Assembly: GCF_000721495.1 (NCBI RefSeq)
Contig: NZ_JOHY01000047.1
Coordinates: 1-64,000, forward strand
Reading direction: 5' to 3'
Origin: Streptomyces sp. NRRL F-5123
GTDB lineage: Bacteria; Actinomycetota; Actinomycetes; Streptomycetales; Streptomycetaceae
Length of the DNA: 64,000 nucleotides
The translations under genes and the position numbers were made by a program. Below are positions 18,201 to 27,161 of this stretch, piece by piece; position 1 is the first letter of the stretch, and every line of letters begins with the position of its first letter. The notes under the pieces were generated by a model. The model did no database searches. It was not told where the DNA came from and saw nothing but the letters and a program-made list of their open reading frames with translations.

Positions 18201-18278
18201 GGCCCGCAGCACCCGCACACCGTCGCCGCCCGCTCCCGGACCAGGCCCTACTGGGACTTCGAGCCCTTCAGCACCTGA
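15273..18278 (+). CDS. fxsT: TIR / NB-ARC / TPR protein of the FxSxx-COOH system
   Basis: A 1001-residue protein. Residues 15-140 are a TIR-like domain ([20 protein letters not shown] ... VLIVLSEWY ... DEWNAAL). Residues 165-480 form an STAND/NB-ARC NTPase with Walker A GLSGVGKT (208-215), LVVLDGADQ as Walker B and an LAL(A)LDQNAG motif. From about 560 onward are tetratricopeptide repeats of the 42-residue kinesin-light-chain type ([18 protein letters not shown] and so on). It matches the TPR protein named for the FxSxx-COOH system and resembles plant and bacterial NLR immune receptors. The ATG has GAGGGAGA upstream. A 199-bp gap separates it from the HExxH gene, so it probably has its own promoter. 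It converges on kgd and overlaps its end by 11 bases. Confidence 0.9.
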   Translation: MPAGRSTAAALARGPVTISFAGYNRAWASWIASRLEKHGVRAVLQRLDVTPDSSIEEALSDLLLSEGRVLIVLSEWYFRLGPRTHDEWNAALRRVVPQNSERFAAVSVTSAALPSAVAALGAADLWNLGATEAERRLLARLGITPVRAASNDTIGGVGGPRFPLEQPEVYGGVPRRNTRFTGREELLGELHTTLQQAAPGAAVVTLYGLSGVGKTHIATEYVHRFQTEYDAVWWVRAAERGTLREKLAGLAPALGLVTGREYGERLRAVRDALRRGEPYGRWLVVLDGADQPDDVYDLVPSGPGHVLITSQNREWGEHNSSLIEVPVYDRVESVAFVRRRAPRLDEAEADRLAHALGDLALALDQNAGALNDSNTPVDEYIGLLRRGADVEPGLKVAADFQMTYYTAFSILLNRLREDKPETVDLLRLCVFFAPGPIPVRLLREMQIRDVPEKLAGLLGDSVLWNNAIDKLAQWSVIQVDPQETAAEEGVGTNEVVQMHRLVHQAVRAEMPQDEQSDYSRVVRKILAAADPARPTDTRLWPRYAEIVPHLEASGALASTNPEIQSMVLNCLYYLYLSGEYRTGLQIAEAAAEEWPRLLPAGHPRLWDLIHNQTNLMRATGDIRATEAIDRDAYDRLREERGDRDLLVLRAAGNLSADLRSLAQYEEALRLLEFARDGYRALVGVRDPRTLNVQNNIALTYRLLGRYDQALRLDQETMEARRELLRERHNWTLSSENSFAHDLRLLGRYEQATSVQERNCEVHRTVLGADNPQTLRAEHNLSQCYYRGGDRPRAATLMAGLLERCERVLGDTDPLTLRVKASYSAFEREHGDLDRAREMGEAVLREYRIQLGEQHPYTAGILGNHGLILRAAGERQQSQLAIEGALVTMTAAVGDDHPWTLGCAMNATAARNFAGDPEGAADLARRTADRATAALGKEHPLTLSCRIALATDLRNLRRRPEADKVEEEALAILSSTLGPQHPHTVAARSRTRPYWDFEPFST

Positions 18279-21200
18279 CCCGAGCGCGCCCGCGCACGGC
18301 CGAAACGGCGGGTGGCCCGCACCGGTTCTCCGGTGCGGGCCACCCGCCGAGCAGCAGGTCGAGGTGGTCGATCAGGTTGAGGGCGATGAAGGGCCACGCG
18401 CCCTGGTTCGCCGGCTCGTCCTGTGCCCACACGAACTTCTGCGCCTTCGTGTACGGCGCGATGGCCGCCTGGATCTCCACGCCGGGCAGCGGGTACAGCC
18501 GCTCGATGCGGATGAAGGCCACGTCGTTCGCCCCGCGCTTCTCCCGCTCCGCGACGAGGTCGTAGTAGACCTTGCCGGAGCAGAAGACGACCTTGCGGAC
18601 GGCCTCGGCCTCGACCGAGTGGTCGCCGATGACCGGCTGGAAGGTGCCGGTGGTGAAGTCCTCGGCCTTCGACGCGGCCGCCTTCAGCCGGAGCATCGAC
18701 TTCGGGGTGAAGACGATCAGCGGCTTGTGGTGCGGGTTGTGCACCTGCCAGCGCAGCAGGTGGAAGTACTGCGCCGGGGTGGTCGGGACGGCCACCGTCA
18801 TGTTGTTCTGGGCGCACAGCTGGAGGAAGCGCTCGATGCGGGCGGACGAGTGGTCCGGGCCCTGGCCCTCGTAGCCGTGCGGCAGCAGCAGCACCACACC
18901 GGAGGTCTGGCCCCACTTCTGCTCCGCCGAGGAGATGAACTCGTCGACGATGGTGGCCGCGCCGTTGACGAAGTCGCCGAACTGCGCCTCCCACATCACC
19001 AGCGCGTCCGGGCGGGCGAGCGAGTAGCCGTACTCGAAGCCCATCGCCGCGTACTCGCTGAGCAGCGAGTCGTAGACGTTGTAGCGGGCCTGGTCCTCGG
19101 ACAGGTAGAGCAGCGGGGTGTAGTCCTCGCCGGTCTCCCGGTCGATGATGACCGCGTGCCGCTGGCCGAAGGTGCCGCGCCGCGAGTCCTGGCCGGCGAG
19201 CCGGACGGGGGTGCCCTCCAGCAGCAGCGAGCCGATCGCCAGCGTCTCGCCCATGCCCCAGTCGATCGTGCCGTCCTCGACCATGGCCGCGCGGCGCTGG
19301 AGCTGCGGCAGCAGCCGCGGGTGGACGGTGACGTGCTCGGGGATGTTGACCTGCGAGGCAGCGATGCGCTTGACGACCTCGGAGGACACCGCGGTCGGCA
19401 CCGACACCGGGAACTGCGACCGGCTGCCGGACTGCTCCTGCTCGGACGGCGCGGCGGTCGCCTCGCGGACCTCGGTGAAGACCTTCTCCAGCTGGCCCTG
19501 GTAGTCCTGCAGCGCCTGCTCGGCCTCTTCCAGGGTGATGTCGCCGCGGCCGATGAGCGACTCGGTGTAGAGCTTGCGCACCGAGCGCTTCTTGTCGATC
19601 AGGTCGTACATCAGCGGCTGGGTGAAGGCCGGGTTGTCGGACTCGTTGTGACCGCGCCGCCGGTAGCAGATCAGGTCGATCACGACGTCCTTGTTGAACG
19701 CCTGGCGGTACTCGAAGGCCAGCCGCGCCACGCGGACCACGGCCTCCGGGTCGTCGCCGTTGACGTGGAAGATCGGCGCCTCGATCATGCGGGCCACGTC
19801 GGTGGCGTACATCGACGAGCGGGCCGACTCCGGGGCGGCGGTGAAGCCGACCTGGTTGTTGATCACCACGTGCACGGTGCCGCCGGTGCGGTAGCCGCGC
19901 AGCTGCGACATGTTGAGCGTCTCGGCGACCACACCCTGGCCGGCGAAGGCCGCGTCGCCGTGCAGCGCGATGGGCAGCACGGTGAAGTCGGTGCCGGCCT
20001 TGTTGATGATGTCCTGCTTGGCGCGGGCGATGCCCTCCAGGACCGGGTCGACCGCCTCCAGGTGGGAGGGGTTCGCGGCCAGCGAGACCTTGATCTGCTC
20101 GCCGTCCAGGCCGGTGAAGGTGCCGTTGGCGCCCAGGTGGTACTTGACGTCGCCGGAGCCGTGCATCGACTTCGGGTCGAGGTTGCCCTCGAACTCGCGG
20201 AAGATCTGCGCGTACGACTTGCCGACGATGTTCGCCAGCACGTTGAGCCGGCCGCGGTGCGCCATGCCGATGACGGCCTCGTCCAGCCGCGACTCGGCGG
20301 CGGCGTCGATGACCGCGTCCAGCAGCGGGATGACGGACTCGCCGCCCTCCAGCGAGAAGCGCTTCTGGCCGACGTACTTCGTCTGCAGGAAGGTCTCGAA
20401 GGCCTCCGCTGCGTTCAGCCGGCGCAGGATGCGCAGCTGCTCCTCACGCTCGGGCTTGGCGTGCGGGCGCTCGATGCGGTCCTGGATCCACTTGCGCTGC
20501 TTGGGGTCCTGGATGTGCATGAACTCGATGCCGACCGTGCGGCAGTACGAGTCGCGCAGCACGCCCAGGATGTCGCGCAGCTTCATGAGCGACTTGCCGG
20601 CGAAACCGCCGACCGCGAACTCCCGCTCCAGGTCCCACAGCGTGAGGCCGTGCTCCAGGATGTCCAGGTCGGGGTGCTTGCGCTGGCGGTACTCCAGCGG
20701 GTCGGTGTCGGCCATGACGTGGCCGCGGACCCGGTAGGAGTGGATCAACTCGAAGACCCGCGCGGCCTTGGTGACGTCGTCGTCGTGCGCGGTGTCGATG
20801 TCCGTGCGCCAGCGGACCGGCTCGTACGGGATGCGCAGCGACGCGAAGATGTCGTCGAAGAAGTCGTTCTCGCCGAGCAGCAGCTGGCTGACGACCCGCA
20901 GGAACTCGCCGGAGGCGGCACCCTGGATCACCCGGTGGTCGTACGTGCTGGTCAGCGTCATGACCTTGGAGATGCCGAGCTTGTTCAGGGTGTCCTGCGA
21001 GGTGCCCTGGAACTCCGCCGGGTAGTCCATCGAGCCGACGCCGAGGATCATCGACTGGCCGGGCATCAGGCGCGGCACGGAGTGCACGGTGCCGAGGCCG
21101 CCGGGGTTGGTCAGCGAGGCCGTGACGCCCTGGAAGTCGTCCATCGTGAGCTTGCCCGAGCGGGCGCGGCGGACGATGTCCTCGTAGGCCTGCCAGAACT

Positions 21201-22035
21201 CGAAGAAGTTCAGCGTCTCGGCCTTCTTGATGGCCGCGACGACGAGCTGGCGGTCGCCGTTCGCCTTGACCAGGTCGATCGCCAGGCCCAGGTTGACGTG
21301 CTCGGGCTTGACCAGGGTGGGCTTGCCGTCCTTCTCCGCGAAGGAGTAGTTCATCGACGGCATCGCCTTGAGCGCCTGCACCATGGCGTAGCCGATGACG
21401 TGCGTGAAGGAGATCTTCCCGCCGCGGGCGCGCTTGAGGTGGTTGTTGATGACGATGCGGTTGTCGAACAGCAGCTTCACCGGGATGGCCCGCACCGAGG
21501 TGGCGGTGGGCAGCTCCAGCGACGCGCTCATGTTCTTCGCCACAGCCGCGGCCGGGCCGCGCAGGGTGACGAACTCGGTGTCGGCCGGGGCCGCGGGGGC
21601 GGCCTTCGCGGCGGGCGCGGGCTTCGCGGCGGCGGGCTTCGCGGGAGCGGGCGCCGGGGCGGCCGGAGCGGGCGCGGCGGGGGCCGCGGGCTGCACGGGG
21701 GCGGGCGCCGGGGCCGGGGGCTGCACGGGCGCGGCGGCGGCCGGAGCCGGCGGCGCCGCGGGGACCGCGGCGGGCGCCGGAGCGGCGTTCGCACGGGCCG
21801 CGGCGCCCGAGGCGCCGCCCTGGCCTGCGGGGGCCGCCGGAGCGGCGGAGCCGTCCGGCTTGTAGTCGGCGAAGAAGTCCCACCAGGCTCGGTCTACCGA
21901 GTTCGGGTCCTGGAGGTACTGCTGGTAGATCTCATCGACCAGCCACTCGTTGGGGCCGAAACCCCCTGCGGGGCCCTCGCCCTGCGCTTCGTGGTCGGTC
22001 GTGACACTAGAGCTATTGGGGGACTGTGGCGACAC
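18268..22035 (-). CDS. kgd: Multifunctional 2-oxoglutarate dehydrogenase E1 / succinyltransferase, abnormal C-terminus
   Basis: A 1255-residue actinobacterial OdhA/Kgd-type protein that oxidises 2-oxoglutarate in the citric acid cycle. Order: E1o N-terminus ([20 protein letters not shown]), Ala/Pro-rich linker (about 60-145), E2-like succinyltransferase domain (about 150-370), then the thiamine-diphosphate E1 domain with [20 protein letters not shown] and [12 protein letters not shown]. The last conserved piece is [20 protein letters not shown]. Other E1o proteins continue with a segment of SRP-SP--GS--H--EQ type; here that is missing and the frame reads through the terminator hairpin into an unrelated tail. 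GTG 22035 begins the usual family N-terminus; a GTG at 22062 is an alternative. Activity may be affected, unless this is an assembly fault. Confidence 0.9.
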   Translation of the reverse strand: MSPQSPNSSSVTTDHEAQGEGPAGGFGPNEWLVDEIYQQYLQDPNSVDRAWWDFFADYKPDGSAAPAAPAGQGGASGAAARANAAPAPAAVPAAPPAPAAAAPVQPPAPAPAPVQPAAPAAPAPAAPAPAPAKPAAAKPAPAAKAAPAAPADTEFVTLRGPAAAVAKNMSASLELPTATSVRAIPVKLLFDNRIVINNHLKRARGGKISFTHVIGYAMVQALKAMPSMNYSFAEKDGKPTLVKPEHVNLGLAIDLVKANGDRQLVVAAIKKAETLNFFEFWQAYEDIVRRARSGKLTMDDFQGVTASLTNPGGLGTVHSVPRLMPGQSMILGVGSMDYPAEFQGTSQDTLNKLGISKVMTLTSTYDHRVIQGAASGEFLRVVSQLLLGENDFFDDIFASLRIPYEPVRWRTDIDTAHDDDVTKAARVFELIHSYRVRGHVMADTDPLEYRQRKHPDLDILEHGLTLWDLEREFAVGGFAGKSLMKLRDILGVLRDSYCRTVGIEFMHIQDPKQRKWIQDRIERPHAKPEREEQLRILRRLNAAEAFETFLQTKYVGQKRFSLEGGESVIPLLDAVIDAAAESRLDEAVIGMAHRGRLNVLANIVGKSYAQIFREFEGNLDPKSMHGSGDVKYHLGANGTFTGLDGEQIKVSLAANPSHLEAVDPVLEGIARAKQDIINKAGTDFTVLPIALHGDAAFAGQGVVAETLNMSQLRGYRTGGTVHVVINNQVGFTAAPESARSSMYATDVARMIEAPIFHVNGDDPEAVVRVARLAFEYRQAFNKDVVIDLICYRRRGHNESDNPAFTQPLMYDLIDKKRSVRKLYTESLIGRGDITLEEAEQALQDYQGQLEKVFTEVREATAAPSEQEQSGSRSQFPVSVPTAVSSEVVKRIAASQVNIPEHVTVHPRLLPQLQRRAAMVEDGTIDWGMGETLAIGSLLLEGTPVRLAGQDSRRGTFGQRHAVIIDRETGEDYTPLLYLSEDQARYNVYDSLLSEYAAMGFEYGYSLARPDALVMWEAQFGDFVNGAATIVDEFISSAEQKWGQTSGVVLLLPHGYEGQGPDHSSARIERFLQLCAQNNMTVAVPTTPAQYFHLLRWQVHNPHHKPLIVFTPKSMLRLKAAASKAEDFTTGTFQPVIGDHSVEAEAVRKVVFCSGKVYYDLVAEREKRGANDVAFIRIERLYPLPGVEIQAAIAPYTKAQKFVWAQDEPANQGAWPFIALNLIDHLDLLLGGWPAPENRCGPPAVSAVRGRARVRC
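18306..18349. terminator. 20-bp perfect hairpin terminator between fxsT and kgd
   Basis: Arms 18306-18325 and 18330-18349 are perfectly complementary around a TTCT loop, an exceptionally stable stem. It lies 27 bases after the fxsT stop and can act on both strands. Unusually, it falls inside the reading frame of kgd, encoding part of that protein's last 28 residues, which suggests that the kgd stop codon and 3' coding end were lost. Confidence 0.85.
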
Positions 22036-22273
22036 GGCGGCAACCGCCCTCTTCCGCTTCACAAGATGGTGGACAGCGGAAATAAAGGCTACGCCTACCT
22101 GGGCCTGCGACGCAGGCCCGGGGGGCAGTCGTCGTGTACGTCACACAGAAAATCTGGTTTCGGAGCCCTTCATGGCGGGAAATTGGTCCCTCTTGAGGGT
22201 TGTCCGACCGGATGTGGCCGCTGTGCCCGGGATGAACGTCGCATGAACTGCGGGCGCCGCTGGAGCGAGCGCG
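22036..22273 (-). promoter_or_regulatory. kgd upstream region with PHO-box-like direct repeat
   Basis: This 238-bp gap separates the kinase stop from kgd. On the minus strand two adjacent 11-bp units, GTTCATGCGAC (22248-22238) and GTTCATCCCGG (22237-22227), resemble direct-repeat units of Streptomyces PhoP boxes (GTTCA followed by C/T-rich bases). They lie about 190 bp before the kgd start. A more AT-rich stretch (about 22140-22165) is where a promoter could sit. An inverted repeat at about 22101-22119 (gggcctgcgacgcaggccc) may form a leader hairpin. Confidence 0.35.
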
Positions 22274-23407
22274 TCAAGGCGTCGCCGTGCCGCTCCCCGG
22301 AAGGGTGACATGGATCCGGCAGCCGCGGGGTGATTCGGCCACCTGTATCCGGCCGCCGTGCAGGTCCACCGCCCAGCGCGCGATGGCGAGCCCCAGCCCC
22401 GTACCCCCGTCGCCGCCCGGCTGGGAGCCGCGGTGGAAGCGCTCGAAGACCCGTATCCGGTCCGCCTCCGGGATGCCCGGGCCCTCGTCCAGGACGTCCA
22501 GCTCCAGCGACCCCGGCGCCGCCCCGGCCCGCGCCCGTACGGTCACCCGGCCGCCCGGCGGGCTGTGCTTGACGGCGTTGTCGACGAGGTTGGCCACCAC
22601 CTGGTGCAGCCGCTCCCCGTCGGCGTACGCGACCAGGCCCGGCGGCGAGACGTCCAGGTGCAGCGGGACGTCCGCGCGGGCCCGGGAACGCGAGCCGCCC
22701 GAGCCCATGCCCAGGCTCGCGGTCTTCAGCACCGCCGACAGGTACGGCCACACCTCGAACCGCTTGGCGTCCAGCCGCACCGCGCCGCTGTCCAGCCGGG
22801 ACAGGTCCAGCAGCTGGCTGACCAGCTTGCCGAGCCGCTCGGTCTGCTGGAGGGCCAGCCGCATCGTCTCCGGGTCGGCGGCCGACACGCCGTCCACGAC
22901 GTTCTCCAGCACCGCGCGCAGCGCCGCGATCGGGGTGCGCAGCTCGTGTGAGACGTTCGCCACCAGCTCCTTGCGGTGCCGGTCGGCGGCGGCGAGGTCG
23001 GCGGCCATCCGGTTGAAGGTCTCGGCCAGCTCGCCGACCTCGTCACGGCGCGTCCTGGTGACCCGGCGGCTGTAGTCGCCACCCGCCATGGCGCGCGCGA
23101 CCGCGGTCATCTCGCGCAGCGGCGCGGTCAGGTTGTCCGCGACGATCTGGGTGATCAGCAGCGAGGCGATGATCGAGAAGATCGTGATGACCCGCAGCCC
23201 GGTGGCCGAGTGGATCGCCAGGAACACCAGCCCGGTGGTGATCAGCACCGACACCAGCACCAGCGCCGCGAGCGCGGCCTTGATCGAGCGCAGCGGATCC
23301 CAGGGCCGCAGCGCCTCCCACGCCTGCCGCCACCACCGCCCCAGCAGACCGCCCCGCCCGGCGTACGCGGTCCTTCCGCGGCCCGTCACGTTCTCGCCGC
23401 GACTCAC
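22274..23407 (-). CDS. HAMP-domain sensor histidine kinase
   Basis: A 377-residue membrane kinase. Two adjacent hydrophobic segments (AALAALVLVSVLITTGLVFL and the following ITIFSIIASLLITQIV) leave almost no external loop, so it may sense within the membrane. A HAMP domain follows (LTAPLREMTAVARAMAGGDY), then the H-box NVSHELRTPIAALR with phospho-acceptor His154, N-box VANLVDNAVKHS, G1 DEGPGIP and G2 GGTGLGLAIA. Its GTG overlaps the response-regulator stop by 4 bases (GTGA), so the pair is co-translated; a second GTG 18 bases downstream is possible. In Streptomyces this pair commonly sits beside kgd; its signal is not known to me. Confidence 0.93.
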   Translation of the reverse strand: MSRGENVTGRGRTAYAGRGGLLGRWWRQAWEALRPWDPLRSIKAALAALVLVSVLITTGLVFLAIHSATGLRVITIFSIIASLLITQIVADNLTAPLREMTAVARAMAGGDYSRRVTRTRRDEVGELAETFNRMAADLAAADRHRKELVANVSHELRTPIAALRAVLENVVDGVSAADPETMRLALQQTERLGKLVSQLLDLSRLDSGAVRLDAKRFEVWPYLSAVLKTASLGMGSGGSRSRARADVPLHLDVSPPGLVAYADGERLHQVVANLVDNAVKHSPPGGRVTVRARAGAAPGSLELDVLDEGPGIPEADRIRVFERFHRGSQPGGDGGTGLGLAIARWAVDLHGGRIQVAESPRGCRIHVTLPGSGTATP

Positions 23408-24117
23408 GCCGACGGCGTCTCCAGCGCGTACCCCACGCCGTGCACGGTACGGATCCGGTCCGCGCCGATCTTCCGGCGTAGCGCCTTGACGTGGCTGTCG
23501 ACGGTACGGGTGCCGGACGCGTCGGCCCAGTCCCACACCTCGGCGAGCAGCTGCTCGCGCGACAGCACCGCCCTGGGCTGCTGGGCGAGGCACACCAGCA
23601 GCTCGAACTCGGTCGGGGTCAGGTGCACGTCCGCGCCCGCGACCCGGACCCGGCGCTGCGCGTGGTCGATCTCCAGGTCGCCGAGCTGGATCGCGGCGCC
23701 GCGCGGGCTGTGCGCGGCCGTCGCCGCGCGCTCCATCCGGCGCAGCAGCACATGCACCCGGGCGGCCAGTTCGCGCATCGAGAACGGCTTGGTCATGTAG
23801 TCGTCGGCGCCCACCCCGAGGCCGACGAGCATGTCGGTCTCCTCGTCCCGCGCGGTGAGCATCAGCACCGGCACCGGCCGGTCCGCCTGCACCCGGCGGC
23901 ACACCTCGTGGCCGTCGTAGCCGGGCAGCATCACGTCCAGCACCAGCAGGTCCGGCTGCCAGGAGCGGGCGGCCTCGACCGCCGCCGGGCCGTCGCCCGC
24001 GGTGCGCACCTGGAAGCCCTCGGCCTGCAGGCGGGCCGCGATGGCCTGCGTTATCGTCTGGTCGTCCTCGACCACCAGCACCCGGCGCTGTGCGCCGGTC
24101 GTCTGCGTGCCGTCCAC
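23404..24117 (-). CDS. OmpR/PhoB-family response regulator
   Basis: A 237-residue regulator. The receiver domain has VLVVEDDQ (acidic pocket), phospho-acceptor Asp61 in LLVLDVMLPG, Thr in LMLTARDEE and Lys in YMTKPFS. The C-terminal winged helix (about 135-235) shows LTPTEFELL, VDSHVKALRRKI and VHGVGYAL. I start at GTG 24117, preceded by GGGGCGG, which places the first beta strand about 12 residues in, as is usual. First gene of the operon with the histidine kinase; the upstream 80 bases contain an AT-rich patch (about 24116-24135) suitable for a promoter. Confidence 0.93.
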   Translation of the reverse strand: MDGTQTTGAQRRVLVVEDDQTITQAIAARLQAEGFQVRTAGDGPAAVEAARSWQPDLLVLDVMLPGYDGHEVCRRVQADRPVPVLMLTARDEETDMLVGLGVGADDYMTKPFSMRELAARVHVLLRRMERAATAAHSPRGAAIQLGDLEIDHAQRRVRVAGADVHLTPTEFELLVCLAQQPRAVLSREQLLAEVWDWADASGTRTVDSHVKALRRKIGADRIRTVHGVGYALETPSA

Positions 24118-24197
24118 AATCCGCCCCAATAAATCGTCCTGGCTAACCGGCAGCGTACGGGGCGGGGCGCCGCCGTGACCATCACACCAGCGCTGAG

Positions 24198-24875
24198 CTA
24201 AGCCGCCCGGTGTGCCAGGTGCACGACATCCGGCACCCCGCGGGCCACCGGAATCTCCAGGGTGCGAACCCGTTCGAAACCTGCCGACCGCAGCGTGTCC
24301 TCGAACGCGGCCGACGGCTGCGCCGACCACACTGCGAGGACGCCGCCCGGTGTCAGCCGGTTCCGGCATGCGTCGAGGCCGCTGGGACTGTAGAGACTGC
24401 CGTTGTTCTCCGTGACTGTCCAGTCCGGCCCGTTGTCGATGTCCAGGCACAGCGCGTCGTAAGGCTCCCCGCCGCCGCGCAGGTGGGCGAGCAGATCGTC
24501 CAGGACGAGCACGACCCGCGGGTCGTCGAGGGCCCCCGCCGAGTACGCCGCGAGCGGCCCGTCGCGGTGCCACGCCACGACCGCCGCCTCGCGCTCCACC
24601 ACCGCGATCCGCCCCCAGTCCGCCTCCGCGGCCCTGGCCAGCGAGAACCCGACCCCGAGCCCGCCGAGCAGCACGCCCGGCGCCTCCCGGGCCCCCAGCG
24701 CCTCCCGGGCGGCGTCCACCAGCAGCCGCTCGGAGCGCCCGTCGGAGGTGTCCATCAGGAAGCAGCCGTTCGCGATGATCTCGTACGTCCCCGCGCCGCC
24801 GCGGTGCCGCAGCGCCAGCTCCCCGGCGACCCCCTCGCGTCGGTCCAGCACGGTCAGCATGTCGTCGTCCAGCAT
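24198..24875 (-). CDS. Spermidine-synthase-like SAM-fold methyltransferase family protein
   Basis: A 225-residue protein with the fold of spermidine synthases: GVLLGGLGVGFSL as the nucleotide-binding loop near residue 70, IAVVEREAAVVAWH as the acidic strand, YDALCLDIDNGPDW holding the catalytic-type Asp, and a late strand LAVWSAQP. It lacks the full N-terminal beta domain of true spermidine synthases and is shorter than them, so aminopropyl transfer is uncertain. It follows helR after a 9-base gap on the same strand, so both probably share the rifamycin-associated promoter; whether it matters for antibiotic response is unknown. Confidence 0.75.
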   Translation of the reverse strand: MLDDDMLTVLDRREGVAGELALRHRGGAGTYEIIANGCFLMDTSDGRSERLLVDAAREALGAREAPGVLLGGLGVGFSLARAAEADWGRIAVVEREAAVVAWHRDGPLAAYSAGALDDPRVVLVLDDLLAHLRGGGEPYDALCLDIDNGPDWTVTENNGSLYSPSGLDACRNRLTPGGVLAVWSAQPSAAFEDTLRSAGFERVRTLEIPVARGVPDVVHLAHRAA

Positions 24876-24884
24876 CCGTCCAGC

Positions 24885-27080
24885 CTAGGCCGTCACCGCC
24901 TCCAGCCCCCGCAGAGGCGCGGGCAGCGCGTCCAGGTGCAGTACGCCCAGCCGCTGGGTGGCGCGGGTCAGGGCGACGTACAGCTCCGCCGCGCCGCGCG
25001 GGCCGTCCGCGAGGATGCGCTCGGGCGCGACCACCAGCACCGCGTCGTACTCCAGCCCCTTGGTCCGCGACGGCGGCACCGCGCCCGGCACGTCCGGGGG
25101 GCCGATCACCACGCAGGTGCCCTCCCGGCCGGCCTCCGCCCGCACGAACGCCTCGACCGCGCCGGGCAGTTCCGCCGCCGTGACCTGCCGCGCCCACGGC
25201 CGCACCCCGCACGCCCGCACCGACTCCGGCGGCCGCACGCCCGGCGCGAACTCGCCCAGCAGCGCGCCCGCGACCGCCATGATCTCGGCCGGCGTGCGGT
25301 AGTTCACCGTCAGCGAGCGGTACAGCCACCGCCCCGGCGCGTACGGCTCCAGCACCGACTCCCACGAGGCCGCGCCCGCCGCCGAACGCCGCTGCGCCAG
25401 GTCGCCGACCACCGTGAAGGACTTCAGCGGGCAGCGCCGCATCAGCACCCGCCACTCCATCGCCGACAGCTCCTGCGCCTCGTCGACCACCACATGGCGG
25501 TAGGTCCACTCCCGGTCCGCGGCCGCGCGCTCGGCCAGATCCCGGGTGTCGACCTCCTCGAACCGCGTCGCCAGACCCTCCGCGTGCACCAGGTCCTGCG
25601 CGAGCAGATGGTCCTCGTCGTCCATCAGGTCGTCGCGGCGGTCCACGCCCATGATCTCCAGCACGCCCGCCGCGTACTCCGCCTCCTCCCGGCGGGCCTG
25701 CGCCGCCGCCCGCTCGGCGGCCCGCTTTTGCGCCGGGTCCTGCCCCAGCAGATCGACCAGCTCGTCCAGCAGCGGCACGTCCGACACCGTCCAGGCGTCA
25801 CCCGCGGCCCGAAGCCACGCGGGATCCGCGCCCGCCGCGCGCAGCCGCTCCGCCGACCCGTACAGCTCCGCCAGCACCCGCTCCGGGGTCAGCACCGGCC
25901 ACAGCGCGTCCAGCTCGGCCATGAACGCGTCGTCGTCCAGCAGCTCCTTGAGCATGTCCGCCCGCAACCGCTCCCACAGCGCGCGGTCCGAGCGGTCCAG
26001 CCACGCGTGGCCCGCCTTGCCGACCGCGCGCTCCGACAGCGCCCACGTCACGACCTCCCGGAAGACCTCCCGCGCCTCGTTGTGCGGCCGCCCGCTGTCC
26101 CGCGCCTCCTGGCGCGCCCACTCCGCGACCGCCGCGTCCAGCCGCACCGTCACGCCGCCCAGCTCCACCGGCAGCGGCACCTCCGGTACCCGCTGCCGGT
26201 CCGCGACCGCCGCCGCCAGCACCTCCAGGGCCCCCAGCGAGCCCTTGGTCACCGCGACGCCCGGCTCCGCCTCCTCCGCGGTCACCGCCAGGCCCGGAAC
26301 CAGGTCGCCGGTCGTCATGAACACCACGTCCGACTCGCCCAGCGACGGCAGCACCCGCCCGATGTGCGCAAGGAACGCCGGGTTCGGCCCCACCACCAGC
26401 ACGCCCTGCCGCTCCATCCGCTCGCGCTGCGTGTAGAGCAGGTACGCCACCCGGTGCAGGGCCACCACCGTCTTGCCGGTGCCCGGCCCGCCCTCGATGA
26501 CCAGCACGCCCGGGTGGTCCACCCGGATGATCCGGTCCTGCTCGGCCTGGATCGTCGCGACGATGTCCCGCATCCCCGCCCCGCGCGGCGCGTTCACCGC
26601 CGCGAGCAGTGCCGCGTCCCCGCCGCTCACCCCCTCCGTGCCGCCCAGCGCCTCGTCCGTGAACCCCGTCAGCTCCCGCCCCCGGGCGTGGAACTGGCGC
26701 CGCCGCCGCATGCCCTCGGGGCTCGCCGCCGTCGCCGTGTAGAACGCGCGGGCCGCCGGTGCGCGCCAGTCCAGCAGCACGGGCTCATGGCCGTCCCCGT
26801 CCTCGAAGAGGCCCAGCCGCCCGATGTACGAGGCCGCCCCTTCCACGTCGTCCAGCCGTCCGAAGCACAGCCCGCTGTCCGCGACGTCCAGCCGCCGCAC
26901 CTCGCGGGCCAGCCCGCGCACTGCCACATCCCGCTCCACGGCGGTCCCGCCGTGCTCCTTGAGCGCCGCGTCGTGCTCCCCCTTCACCCGCGCGCGCCGC
27001 GCGTCCAGCCGCGCGTAGAGCGCCTTGACGTAGCCGCGTTCCTCGTCCAACTCCGCGTCATAACCCTGACGTGCCGTCAC
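24885..27080 (-). CDS. helR: HelD-family helicase, HelR-type RNA polymerase protection protein
   Basis: A 731-residue superfamily 1 ATPase of the HelD type. A long N-terminal coiled coil (about 1-75) is followed by the 1A domain with Walker A EGGPGTGKT (about 197-205), a large helical insertion, Walker B-type VVVDEAQELS near 530, GDLAQRRS, YRTPAEIM and a final YVALTRATQRL. HelR proteins push rifamycins out of RNA polymerase in Streptomyces. I choose GTG 27080 with GGGGAG upstream because an earlier GTG at 27161 would put the rifamycin-associated element inside the gene. The RAE lies about 58 bases upstream of this start. The following gene is 9 bases away. Confidence 0.88.
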   Translation of the reverse strand: MTARQGYDAELDEERGYVKALYARLDARRARVKGEHDAALKEHGGTAVERDVAVRGLAREVRRLDVADSGLCFGRLDDVEGAASYIGRLGLFEDGDGHEPVLLDWRAPAARAFYTATAASPEGMRRRRQFHARGRELTGFTDEALGGTEGVSGGDAALLAAVNAPRGAGMRDIVATIQAEQDRIIRVDHPGVLVIEGGPGTGKTVVALHRVAYLLYTQRERMERQGVLVVGPNPAFLAHIGRVLPSLGESDVVFMTTGDLVPGLAVTAEEAEPGVAVTKGSLGALEVLAAAVADRQRVPEVPLPVELGGVTVRLDAAVAEWARQEARDSGRPHNEAREVFREVVTWALSERAVGKAGHAWLDRSDRALWERLRADMLKELLDDDAFMAELDALWPVLTPERVLAELYGSAERLRAAGADPAWLRAAGDAWTVSDVPLLDELVDLLGQDPAQKRAAERAAAQARREEAEYAAGVLEIMGVDRRDDLMDDEDHLLAQDLVHAEGLATRFEEVDTRDLAERAAADREWTYRHVVVDEAQELSAMEWRVLMRRCPLKSFTVVGDLAQRRSAAGAASWESVLEPYAPGRWLYRSLTVNYRTPAEIMAVAGALLGEFAPGVRPPESVRACGVRPWARQVTAAELPGAVEAFVRAEAGREGTCVVIGPPDVPGAVPPSRTKGLEYDAVLVVAPERILADGPRGAAELYVALTRATQRLGVLHLDALPAPLRGLEAVTA

Positions 27081-27137
27081 GTGCTCCCCGTCCACCTTGC
27101 CGAATCCGCCCACGGCGGAGCATTCTGCGACAAGGTT

Positions 27138-27157
27138 GGGGCCTTGCGGCAAGCCCC
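27138..27157 (-). promoter_or_regulatory. Rifamycin-associated element (RAE) upstream of helR
   Basis: On the minus strand it reads GGGGCTTGCCGCAAGGCCCC, a near-perfect palindrome matching the published RAE found before rifampin-inactivating enzymes and helR genes in actinomycetes. It lies 58 bases before the chosen helR start. This supports both the HelR identification and rifamycin-inducible expression. A TATAGC hexamer immediately upstream on the minus strand (about 27167-27172) may belong to the promoter. Confidence 0.85.
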
Positions 27158-27161
27158 CCAC

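Noticed and set aside
18364..22308. Very long open frame (1314 codons) on the plus strand opposite kgd
   Set aside because: It is antisense to a clear enzyme with conserved motifs; long antisense frames are expected at this GC content, and its product is low-complexity Val/Leu/Asp/Gly-rich sequence.
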